In this document: piece after piece, positions 18,999-26,203 of the stretch | Numbering within the stretch: the stretch's first letter is position 1 | Layout of the letters: the number at the start of each line of letters is the position of its first letter | NCBI RefSeq assembly: GCF_003477605.1 | Contig: NZ_QUDR01000003.1 | Location: forward strand, 124,001 to 188,000 | Origin: Clostridium sp. AF37-5 | Lineage (GTDB): Bacteria; Bacillota; Clostridia; Lachnospirales; Lachnospiraceae | DNA: 64,000 nucleotides | Direction: 5' to 3' | Position numbers and translations under genes: made by a program | Notes under the pieces: generated by a model | Seen by the model: the letters and a program-made list of their open reading frames with translations, nothing else | Told to the model about the DNA's origin: nothing | Databases searched by the model: none

Positions 18999-20189
18999 AT
19001 GAGTCAGACGATTTACTTGGATAACGCCGCCACCACGCCTCTTTCAGAACAAGTGTTAGAAGAAATGATGCCTTATTTAAAGGATTCCTACGGAAATCCA
19101 TCCAGTGTATATGACTTAGGTGTCGCCAATAAGTCTGCATTATTAACGGCACGAAAGCGAATTGCCAAAACGCTTAATTGTGCCAACCCGCAAAACATCT
19201 ATTTTACCTCGGGTGGAACGGAATCAGATAACTGGGCAATCATCGGCACTGCCGAGCAGTGCAAAAAGAACGGAAATCATATTATTACTTCAAAAATAGA
19301 ACATCATGCCGTATTAAATACATGTGCCTATTTGGAAGAAAAAGGTTTTGAAATTACCTATTTAGATGTGGATGAACAGGGGTTTATAAAACCGGAGAAA
19401 TTGCTGCAGGCATTGCGTAAAGATACCATTTTGGTATCCATTATGACTGCAAATAATGAGATTGGCACAATTCAGGCAATTCCTGAGCTTGCATCACTTG
19501 TAAAAGCAAACAGCAGGGCTGTTTTTCATACTGACGCCGTTCAGGCATATGGACAGATTCCGATTGACATCACAAAAATGAATGTAGATTTATTAAGTGC
19601 CAGTGCACACAAATTTTATGGCCCAAAAGGTGTCGGATTTTTGTATATACGGGAAGGAGTGAATTTGCCTTCCTTCCATCACGGTGGAAAACAAGAGAGC
19701 GGACTCCGCGCCGGTACAGAAAATGTTCCTGCTCTTGTTGGTATGGGAAAAGCGGCTCAATTAGTAAACGAAATCTTAATGGAAAAATCAAATATGATGT
19801 CGCAATTACGTGATTACATGATTCACCGAATAGAGCAGGAAATTCCTTATTGTCATTTGAATGGTTCAAGAAGAAAACGCCTTCCTAATAACATCAATAT
19901 AAGTTTTTCTTTTGTCGATGGAGAAACGATTGTTATTTTGTTAGATATGGAAGGAATTTGCGTCTCTGCCGGCTCCGCCTGCAATGCTGGTCAATCCATC
20001 ACCTCTCATGTAATTGAAGCAATTGGATTAACCGGCAGTTTGGCAAGAGGAACTGTCCGTTTTACCCTTTCTTCCCATACAACGAAGGAAGAAATTGATA
20101 GAACAGTAGATGCATTAAAAGAAATAATTGAAAAAAACAGAAATTTAAACGCCAAATATCATATTTTTCTCGAAAATAACAGGCATTAA
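18999..20189 (+). CDS. Cysteine desulfurase (NifS/IscS family)
   Basis: The PLP enzyme removes sulfur from cysteine as an enzyme-bound persulfide for Fe-S clusters or tRNA thiolation. The 396 residues begin IYLDNAATTPL, carry the PLP lysine in SASAHKFYGPKG (Lys205) and the active cysteine in SAGSACNAG (Cys328), followed by the loop typical of group I enzymes. The usual partners iscU or thiI are not adjacent, so the acceptor is unknown. Its TAA stop shares the palindrome TTAA with the stop of the convergent PHP gene. Confidence 0.93.
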   Translation: MSQTIYLDNAATTPLSEQVLEEMMPYLKDSYGNPSSVYDLGVANKSALLTARKRIAKTLNCANPQNIYFTSGGTESDNWAIIGTAEQCKKNGNHIITSKIEHHAVLNTCAYLEEKGFEITYLDVDEQGFIKPEKLLQALRKDTILVSIMTANNEIGTIQAIPELASLVKANSRAVFHTDAVQAYGQIPIDITKMNVDLLSASAHKFYGPKGVGFLYIREGVNLPSFHHGGKQESGLRAGTENVPALVGMGKAAQLVNEILMEKSNMMSQLRDYMIHRIEQEIPYCHLNGSRRKRLPNNINISFSFVDGETIVILLDMEGICVSAGSACNAGQSITSHVIEAIGLTGSLARGTVRFTLSSHTTKEEIDRTVDALKEIIEKNRNLNAKYHIFLENNRH

Positions 20190-21010
20190 ATATCATAAAA
20201 TACCGGAGTCCGTTTTTCAAACACTGTATATTGACGGATTCCGTATTTTTTTAATAGGACTGCCACTTCATCAAAATGAAACGCCAAAAATTCAGGAGAA
20301 TGAGCATCTGAACCAATCGTTACCATTTCGCCGCCAAGTGCTAAGTACCATTCAATAATTTTCTCATGTGGATTTTGACGTGAAAGAGGTGTCTTAAATC
20401 CGGAAGTATTAATTTCAAGCGCAAGGTCTTTTTGAATCAGCGTTTGCAAAATAGCTTCTAAAATTTCTCTAAATTGCTCCGGCTGGTATTTGTAATCTGT
20501 CGGTGCATACCGGACGATATAATCCAGATGTCCCAAAGAATCCATTTCATGAAATGTTGTTATATTATCATAAATCTTTTCAAAATACGTTTGAATGCAC
20601 TCGGCTGGTTCTTGATTTTCCCAAAATGAGGGATAGTATGGATCTTTTCCGTCAACCAAATGAAGTGAGCCAATAATATAATCAAACTCTTTATCTCGGC
20701 ATAACGCTTTATTTTTATCCACTACATCAGTAATAAGCTGCATACCACACTCCACACCGGTATAGACAGAGAGTGGTGCAGTCTTTTGCAGTGTATGAAT
20801 ACGCTTAAAATAATCATTCAAATCAAAACAGAACGGAATCCCGTCAACCGGATGTTCCAGCGCAGATTCTGGGAAATTGTAATCCATATGGTCAGTAATG
20901 CAGATTCCCTCTAAGCCTTTTTTGTAAGAAGTTAAAATCTGTTCCTGCATATCAGTTTCGCTATCTGTTGAAAATGACGTGTGAATGTGTGTGTCCATTT
21001 TGACTGCCAT
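20186..21010 (-). CDS. hisK: PHP-type histidinol-phosphatase (HisK/HisJ family)
   Basis: The 274-residue protein has PHP metal-binding motifs: MDTHIHTSFSTDS (HxH), ITDHMDYNF, GVECGM, GSLHLVDGKDP, HLDYIVRY and a final GSDAHSP. The family hydrolyses histidinol phosphate, the step before HisD, and hisZGD lies 15 kb away in the same window. Other PHP phosphoesterases are possible. The ATG overlaps the RqcH stop by one base (TAATG), so it is translated with rqcH. Confidence 0.85.
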   Translation of the reverse strand: MAVKMDTHIHTSFSTDSETDMQEQILTSYKKGLEGICITDHMDYNFPESALEHPVDGIPFCFDLNDYFKRIHTLQKTAPLSVYTGVECGMQLITDVVDKNKALCRDKEFDYIIGSLHLVDGKDPYYPSFWENQEPAECIQTYFEKIYDNITTFHEMDSLGHLDYIVRYAPTDYKYQPEQFREILEAILQTLIQKDLALEINTSGFKTPLSRQNPHEKIIEWYLALGGEMVTIGSDAHSPEFLAFHFDEVAVLLKKYGIRQYTVFEKRTPVFYDI

Positions 21011-22788
21011 TACACATAACTCCTTTCAAGAAATACGGAATCTTCGGCATTTACGCACCGGATTCCCTCAATATGGGAGGATGCCATTAAGGAATAATTG
21101 GTATAATATACAACAAATCCCGGTTTTCCTCCGTTTGGTTTTTTTACATTTTTCTTCTGTGTGTAGTCAATTTCCACCTTGTCTGCCCCTTTTCCTTTAG
21201 AGAAATAGGCAGCTAAACTTCCCGCTTCTTCAAACGTTTTAATCGGCGGTTCTTCGCCATTTGTTTTCACAATCACATGAGAACCGGGCATGTTTTTAGC
21301 ATGAAACCACCAATCATTTCCGGTTGCTGTCTTAAAGGTCAGTTCGTCATTCTGGTAATTATTTTTTCCAACAAAAATATCATACCCGTCACTGGAAATA
21401 AAGTGGAGTGGTTTACTTTTTTTTATCGGTTTCCTTTTTTTCCCTAATCGCTTTTCCTTCATATATCCAAAATCACTTAATTCCTGCCTTATGACTAGTA
21501 AATCTTCTTCTTTTCGTGCAATATCAAGTTCTGTCATAATGGATTCCAGATGTGTAATAGTTTCTTCGGTTTCTTCCTGCTGCTCTTTGACGGCCTCCTC
21601 GGTACGTTTTAGTTTGTTGTAACGGGCAAAATACTTATTTGCATTTTCAATTGCCGTCATCGTTTCATCAACCGGAATTGTTATTTCTTCGTTATTATAA
21701 TAATTCACACAAGTTAGCGAAGTATCTGTCTCGGAGAGCTGATAACCATATGTTGTCAGTAATTCACCGTACACTTTATATTTCTCTTTTCCATCTGTTT
21801 TTTTCAATTGCTTATACTGCATATCACGTTTTTTATAGTTCCGCTCCAAAATATTAGTCACGGATTTACGCAAATCAATTGATTTTTGTCTGATGCGCTC
21901 AAGCGTATCCTTTTCCCCGTAAAAGGTTTCTACCACTTCGGACATCGATTCATATGTTTTACAGGTGCAGTCTGTGTACATCGCAAATGAAAAAGCACCA
22001 AAATCAATCGGTTTTGCCCCTCGAAAAACAATACAAGGAGAAAAATCCCTTCCTTTTGTTTGCTGCATTATGCTGCGAAACTGTTCCATCAACGCCGATT
22101 TATCATTCCCGTTTAAGGAAGCCGTTGGTGCATCTCCGTCGAGGTGACTTCTATAAGCGAGTTCGTGAGAGAGCGAAGAGCTAAATCCGGATAAGGAGCC
22201 GTATAACATTTTTGCAATCGAAACCGGTTTTATAAAAAGAGTTTCATTCCAGTCATTTGTAGTAACCTCATATGGATTTATTTTATGTTGTGTATTTGGT
22301 ATAAAATAATCAAGCCCGGGTAGTACCTGTCTGACAGAACTGGTTAATCCATTAATATGTTTAATACTGTCAACAATCGTATTTTTTTCGTCGACTAAAA
22401 TAATATTACTGTGTTTTCCCATAATCTCGACCATCAGTGATTTTTGAACAACATCCCCTAATTCATTCAGGTTTTCTAACTGAATTCTAATAACGCGTTC
22501 CAATCCGACCTGCTCAAATGACAGAATTTTTGCTCCACCTAAATGTTTTCTTAACAGCATACAAAATCCCGGCGCTGTAAATGGCGAAGGTTTTGGTGAA
22601 TTTGTCAAATGAATCAGCGGGAGAGAAGGACTCGCTGAAATCTGCAATTTATACTGTGTTTTATTATTTTTTATGGAAAGCAGAAGTTCGTCTGCCTCCG
22701 GCTGTGCAATTTTTTGTATGTGACCACCGGTTAATTTGGCGTCCATTTCGCTGACTAAGGCAGCAATTGTAAAACCATCAAATGCCAT
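21010..22788 (-). CDS. rqcH: Ribosome quality control protein RqcH (NFACT family)
   Basis: RqcH binds stalled 50S-peptidyl-tRNA complexes and recruits tRNA-Ala to add C-terminal alanine tails marking the chain for degradation. The 592 residues show NFACT-N (MAFDGFTIAALVSEM, FCMLLRKHLGG, VEIMGKHSNIILVDE), a coiled-coil middle (about 395-450) and the NFACT-R domain (TGNDWWFHAKNMPGSHVIVKT, KPNGGKPGFVVYY). At the Asp-Arg pair implicated in tRNA recruitment in Bacillus the sequence reads GLERVIRI, Glu-Arg. Older annotations call it fibronectin-binding protein. It is divergent from yicC. Confidence 0.93.
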   Translation of the reverse strand: MAFDGFTIAALVSEMDAKLTGGHIQKIAQPEADELLLSIKNNKTQYKLQISASPSLPLIHLTNSPKPSPFTAPGFCMLLRKHLGGAKILSFEQVGLERVIRIQLENLNELGDVVQKSLMVEIMGKHSNIILVDEKNTIVDSIKHINGLTSSVRQVLPGLDYFIPNTQHKINPYEVTTNDWNETLFIKPVSIAKMLYGSLSGFSSSLSHELAYRSHLDGDAPTASLNGNDKSALMEQFRSIMQQTKGRDFSPCIVFRGAKPIDFGAFSFAMYTDCTCKTYESMSEVVETFYGEKDTLERIRQKSIDLRKSVTNILERNYKKRDMQYKQLKKTDGKEKYKVYGELLTTYGYQLSETDTSLTCVNYYNNEEITIPVDETMTAIENANKYFARYNKLKRTEEAVKEQQEETEETITHLESIMTELDIARKEEDLLVIRQELSDFGYMKEKRLGKKRKPIKKSKPLHFISSDGYDIFVGKNNYQNDELTFKTATGNDWWFHAKNMPGSHVIVKTNGEEPPIKTFEEAGSLAAYFSKGKGADKVEIDYTQKKNVKKPNGGKPGFVVYYTNYSLMASSHIEGIRCVNAEDSVFLERSYV

Positions 22789-22853
22789 GCGTATTCATCC
22801 TTTCTTTTCATCTTTTCCTATTATACAATATTTCCGGAAAGAGGGCAACAAAC

Positions 22854-22882
22854 TTGACTTATCGACTGCGATGCTCTATAAT
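22854..22882 (+). promoter_or_regulatory. Promoter of the yicC-remA-gmk-lepB operon
   Basis: TTGACT at 22854-22859 and a perfect TATAAT at 22877-22882, 17 bases apart, 31 bases before the yicC ATG. Confidence 0.88.
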
Positions 22883-22913
22883 AATACAGATTGGATAAAA
22901 AAGGAGGCTTATC

Positions 22914-23792
22914 ATGATTCAGAGCATGACGGGATTTGGCCGCGGTGAGGCAGCCAATGAAAAATATAAGGTTACCATCGAAATGAAGTCGGTGAATCAC
23001 CGCTATCTGGATTTGTCGGTTCGTCTCCCAAGAAAATTAAATTTTTATGAGCCTGCCATTCGAAATCAGGTGAAAGAGTTTGCAAAAAGAGGAAAAATCG
23101 ATATTTTCGTTTCCATGGAACAATTGCAGGAAAACGCTGAATCGATTCAGTATAATCCTCAAATTGCAGCTGCTTATTTAAGCGGCATTTCCCAAATGGC
23201 AGATGAATTTTCGATTGACGGAACGATTCAGGCCTATCAATTGGCACGATTTCCGGATGTTTTTACAAAAGCAGAAGAGGATGACAACGAAGAAGAATGG
23301 ATTCCGATTGTGACACAGGCATTACGTGATGCTTGTGAAAAATTTGCGGAAAGCCGACGCATCGAGGGAGAAAAATTAGCAAAAGATTTATCAGAAAAAC
23401 TGGATCATATTTCTGATTTAGTAGATAAAATAGAAACGCGTTCTCCTCAGATTGTAGAAGAATACCGAAAGAAAATTACCGAGAAAGTCGAACAGCTTCT
23501 TGGTGATACACAAATCGATGAAAATCTTTTGGCAACAGAAATTGTTATGTTTAGCGATAAAATTTGTGTCGATGAGGAAATGGTTCGTTTGCGTACTCAT
23601 GTTGAGCATGTCAAAGAAACCTTAGCGGCCGGAGAAAACATCGGGCGTAAACTGGATTTCTTAATTCAGGAAATGAATCGTGAGGCAAACACGACATTAT
23701 CCAAAGCAAATGATTCCGAAGTTTCCGAGTATGGAATTGATTTAAAAACCGAAATCGAGAAAATTCGTGAACAGATTCAGAATATCGAATAG
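22914..23792 (+). CDS. yicC: YicC/YloC family endoribonuclease
   Basis: YicC-family proteins are conserved endoribonucleases. The 292 residues start with the family signature MIQSMTGFGRGEA, followed by EMKSVNHRYLDLSVRLPR, and end with the conserved block GRKLDFLIQEMNREANTTLSKA. AAGGAGG lies upstream. It opens the yicC-remA-gmk operon, an order conserved in Bacillota; remA begins 13 bases after its stop. Confidence 0.94.
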   Translation: MIQSMTGFGRGEAANEKYKVTIEMKSVNHRYLDLSVRLPRKLNFYEPAIRNQVKEFAKRGKIDIFVSMEQLQENAESIQYNPQIAAAYLSGISQMADEFSIDGTIQAYQLARFPDVFTKAEEDDNEEEWIPIVTQALRDACEKFAESRRIEGEKLAKDLSEKLDHISDLVDKIETRSPQIVEEYRKKITEKVEQLLGDTQIDENLLATEIVMFSDKICVDEEMVRLRTHVEHVKETLAAGENIGRKLDFLIQEMNREANTTLSKANDSEVSEYGIDLKTEIEKIREQIQNIE

Positions 23793-23805
23793 AAAGGCGC
23801 ATACG

Positions 23806-24039
23806 ATGCAATTTATTAATATTGGTTTTGGCAATGTAGTAAACAGTGATAAGGTTTACAGTATCGTAAGTCCGGATGCTGCTCCGGTTAAGCGGTTAAT
23901 CCAGCAGGCAAAAGACCAGGGGGCTGCGATTGATGCCACTTGCGGCCGCAAAACAAAAGCAGTTTTAGTATTGGATAATCAGACCATTGTATTATCCTCA
24001 TTACTGCCGGAAACCATTGCTGCAAGAATGAATCAATAA
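23806..24039 (+). CDS. remA: RemA family regulator (DUF370)
   Basis: RemA is a small ring-forming DNA-binding protein that activates biofilm matrix and osmoprotection genes in Bacillus. This 77-residue version keeps FINIGFGN, SIVSPDAAPVKRLI and IDATCGRKTKAVLVLD. At the three arginines important for DNA binding in the Bacillus family, the sequence has Lys16, Arg48 and Lys49 in place of Arg, Arg and Arg, conservative changes. ATG 23806 has AAAGG upstream and removes 13 non-family residues of the longer frame. Its target genes here are unknown. Confidence 0.9.
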   Translation: MQFINIGFGNVVNSDKVYSIVSPDAAPVKRLIQQAKDQGAAIDATCGRKTKAVLVLDNQTIVLSSLLPETIAARMNQ

Positions 24040-24057
24040 ACGAAAGGAGCTTTCTCT

Positions 24058-24687
24058 ATGTCAAAGAAAGGCGTTTTAACCGTTATTTCAGGCTTTTCCG
24101 GTGCCGGAAAAGGGACCATTATGAAACAATTGATTGAAAAATATCCATACTTTCTCTCTATATCGGCTACGACACGTAAGCCAAGAGAGGGAGAAGTAAA
24201 TGGGCGTGAATACTATTTTCATACCCGTGAGGAATTTGAACATATGATAGAACAGTGTGAGTTAATCGAGTGGGCAGAATATGTCGGTAACTATTATGGC
24301 ACACCGAAACAGGCTGTAAAAGATCAGCTTGCAGAAGGAAAAGATGTTCTTTTGGAGATTGAAATGCAGGGCGGTATGCTTGTAAAAGAGCAGTTTCCGG
24401 AAGCGGTATTGATTTTTATCACGCCACCATCTTATGAAGAACTTGCTTCCCGCTTAAAAGGAAGAGGAACTGAGACCGAGGAACAGATTAGCAAACGACT
24501 TAAGCGTGCCGGCGAAGAAGTGGCATATATGAAGTCCTATGACTATCTTGTTGTTAATGACAAGTTAGAAGATGCCGTAGAATGTGTGAATCAGATTATT
24601 CAGAACGAACACTGCCGTGTCTGTAACTGCGAAAACCTGATTGAACATATGGAATCAGAATTAAAAAATCATTCGGAGGGAGAGTAA
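24058..24687 (+). CDS. gmk: Guanylate kinase
   Basis: Gmk phosphorylates GMP and dGMP to the diphosphates. The 209 residues include the P-loop GFSGAGKGT near residue 12, the GMP-binding segment ATTRKPREGEVNGREYYF, and the lid region SRLKGRGTETEEQISKRL. AAAGGAG precedes the ATG. In related genomes rpoZ normally follows directly; here a signal peptidase gene intervenes 7 bases after the stop. Confidence 0.97.
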   Translation: MSKKGVLTVISGFSGAGKGTIMKQLIEKYPYFLSISATTRKPREGEVNGREYYFHTREEFEHMIEQCELIEWAEYVGNYYGTPKQAVKDQLAEGKDVLLEIEMQGGMLVKEQFPEAVLIFITPPSYEELASRLKGRGTETEEQISKRLKRAGEEVAYMKSYDYLVVNDKLEDAVECVNQIIQNEHCRVCNCENLIEHMESELKNHSEGE

Positions 24688-24694
24688 TTAAACT

Positions 24695-25342
24695 ATGGAT
24701 ATGAAGGAAACACAAACCTCACAGGCAAACACAAGGGTTGTTGATGATTTACAGGAAAATCGTAAGGCAGCCAGAAAAAAAAGAAGTCCGTTTAGCATTA
24801 TTTTTGAGGTGCTGTTATATGTTGCCATTATTGTATTTTGTATTTTCGTCGTACCAACCTATATCTTGCAACGGACGGTTGTCGATGGCAATTCAATGCA
24901 GGATACTTTGCAAAACGGAGATAGTTTATTGGTTAATAAGTTTATTTACCGTATTCATGACCCGGAGCGATACGATATTATTGTATTTTACCCGAAAGGT
25001 CATGACGTTGATGAGTACTATGTAAAACGTATTTATGGACTCCCGGGTGAAACGGTCTACATTGATAATAATTCCATTTATATCAATGGCAAAAAGATTG
25101 ACGACCCATATGCAAAAGATGCCATGGACGATAGTCAGATTGAATTGGGAACAAAAGAGAAACCATACACCTTAAAATCAGATGAATACTATGTTTTAGG
25201 AGATCATCGTTCCGTAAGTTTAGACAGCCGAAGTATTCCACAGGGTGAAGATCCGGATGCACCGGGTCCTGTAAAAAGAGAAAACATTGCCGGAAAAGTA
25301 TTTTTACGTATTTGGCCATTGAATCAGTTTGGAAAACCATGA
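24695..25342 (+). CDS. lepB: Signal peptidase I
   Basis: This 215-residue type I signal peptidase has a charged cytoplasmic N-terminus, one membrane segment (about 35-56), the nucleophile box VDGNSMQDTL with Ser67 and the general base in YYVKRIYGLPGE, Lys111. The last box reads VLGDHRSVSLDSR. Both catalytic residues are present, unlike the paralogue at 6331, so this is the likely active housekeeping enzyme. It lies between gmk and rpoZ, and the rpoZ promoter is inside its 3' end. Confidence 0.94.
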   Translation: MDMKETQTSQANTRVVDDLQENRKAARKKRSPFSIIFEVLLYVAIIVFCIFVVPTYILQRTVVDGNSMQDTLQNGDSLLVNKFIYRIHDPERYDIIVFYPKGHDVDEYYVKRIYGLPGETVYIDNNSIYINGKKIDDPYAKDAMDDSQIELGTKEKPYTLKSDEYYVLGDHRSVSLDSRSIPQGEDPDAPGPVKRENIAGKVFLRIWPLNQFGKP

Positions 25343-25348
25343 TATAAT
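25319..25348 (+). promoter_or_regulatory. Promoter of rpoZ
   Basis: TTGAAT at 25319-25324 and a perfect TATAAT at 25343-25348 with a TGA just before it (extended -10), 18-base spacing. The -10 follows the lepB stop directly. Confidence 0.7.
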
Positions 25349-25379
25349 AACAATTGTTAAATTGAAAGGAGAAATTATT

Positions 25380-25628
25380 ATGTTACATCCATCGTACACA
25401 GACCTTATGAATATTGCAAACAGTGAAGTTGAGCAAGGAGAACAGCCTGTTGTAAACAGCCGTTATTCCATTGTATTGGCAACTGCGAAACGCGCCAGAC
25501 AGATTATTGCCGGCTCTGAGCCTTTAACAGACCATAATGACTGTCCAAAAGCGCTTTCCATTGCTATCGATGAATTATCTTCCGGTGCCATTAAAATTGA
25601 CGCAGAAGATGACGATGCAGAAGAGTAG
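25380..25628 (+). CDS. rpoZ: DNA-directed RNA polymerase omega subunit
   Basis: Omega assists folding and assembly of the beta' subunit. The 82 residues fit the family: MLHPSYTDLMN, SRYSIVLATAKRARQI and the C-terminal KALSIAIDELSSGAIKI, then an acidic tail. ATG 25380 is 7 bases from AAAGGAG; the longer frame to 25329 runs into lepB. It has its own promoter and a strong terminator. Confidence 0.95.
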   Translation: MLHPSYTDLMNIANSEVEQGEQPVVNSRYSIVLATAKRARQIIAGSEPLTDHNDCPKALSIAIDELSSGAIKIDAEDDDAEE

Positions 25629-25648
25629 ATAGAAATATTGTATAAGCC

Positions 25649-25689
25649 GAAACGATTTGTTATATAAAATACAAATCGTTTCTTTTTTT
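25649..25689 (+). terminator. Rho-independent terminator after rpoZ
   Basis: A perfect twelve-pair stem (GAAACGATTTGT with ACAAATCGTTTC) and a ten-base loop followed by seven T. Confidence 0.95.
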
Positions 25690-25700
25690 GAAAATAGTCA

Positions 25701-25729
25701 TTGACAAACATCTGTTCGGATGATATATT
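25701..25729 (+). promoter_or_regulatory. SOS-type promoter of the yneA-like gene
   Basis: A perfect TTGACA at 25701-25706, 17 bases, TATATT at 25724-25729 with a TGA before it. The spacer is occupied by a LexA-type box, and a second box lies ten bases after the -10. The lexA promoter at 53561 has the identical hexamers, spacing and TGA. Confidence 0.9.
25706..25717. promoter_or_regulatory. LexA box 1 of the yneA-like gene
   Basis: AAAC-ATCT-GTTC fits the Gram-positive LexA dyad GAAC-N4-GTTC with one mismatch and overlaps the last base of the -35 and the promoter spacer. Confidence 0.75.
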
Positions 25730-25738
25730 ATATACAAC

Positions 25739-25750
25739 AAACAGATGTTC
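25739..25750. promoter_or_regulatory. LexA box 2 of the yneA-like gene
   Basis: AAAC-AGAT-GTTC, the same dyad with the same single mismatch, centred about 15 bases after the -10 and so over or just past the start of transcription. Confidence 0.72.
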
Positions 25751-25784
25751 GGACTGTACGTTCGATTAATAAGGAGTGACTATT

Positions 25785-26093
25785 ATGAGAAAATTATTAC
25801 AATTACGTTTTACATTTATTCTTGTACCGGCGATTATTTTATTGCTTGTTTTTTTGAGCGGCTTTACCGGAAAGACTGCTTCTGCAGATATGAGTGGTCA
25901 GCACACAATGGAAAGCTATGAAAATGTATTAATTAAATCTGGTGATACGCTTTCTTCCCTTGCTGATACCTATGCAGAGAAGTATTCCAACTTATCAAAG
26001 GCAGAATATGAGGAAGCTATTATTTCATTAAACAGCCTTCCTTCAGAAAATATTCATGCCGGTGGATATTTGTTACTGCCTAATTTCAAATAG
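25785..26093 (+). CDS. yneA: YneA-like SOS cell division suppressor with LysM domain
   Basis: The 102-residue product has one N-terminal membrane segment (about 9-27), a short linker and a C-terminal LysM domain (about 44-99: VLIKSGDTLSSLADTYAEKY to AGGYLLLPNF). YneA of Bacillus, of near-identical size and architecture, is SOS-induced and delays division. Two LexA boxes in the promoter support the same role. ATG 25785 is 8 bases from AAGGAG. In Bacillus the gene is divergent from lexA; here lexA is 28 kb away. Without the boxes it could be any small LysM protein. Confidence 0.82.
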   Translation: MRKLLQLRFTFILVPAIILLLVFLSGFTGKTASADMSGQHTMESYENVLIKSGDTLSSLADTYAEKYSNLSKAEYEEAIISLNSLPSENIHAGGYLLLPNFK

Positions 26094-26203
26094 ACAAGAA
26101 ATAGAAGCATTCGCACCTTTTTGAGTAAATCTATGCGTAACTGACAATATTCTGTCAATTCATATTGATAAACTGTAGAAAAACCAAGTAAAGAGGTGCC
26201 ATT

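Noticed and set aside
26142..26157. TGACA/TGTCA inverted repeat before the amidase gene as an operator
   Set aside because: Short, with no clear promoter next to it and no known regulator match.
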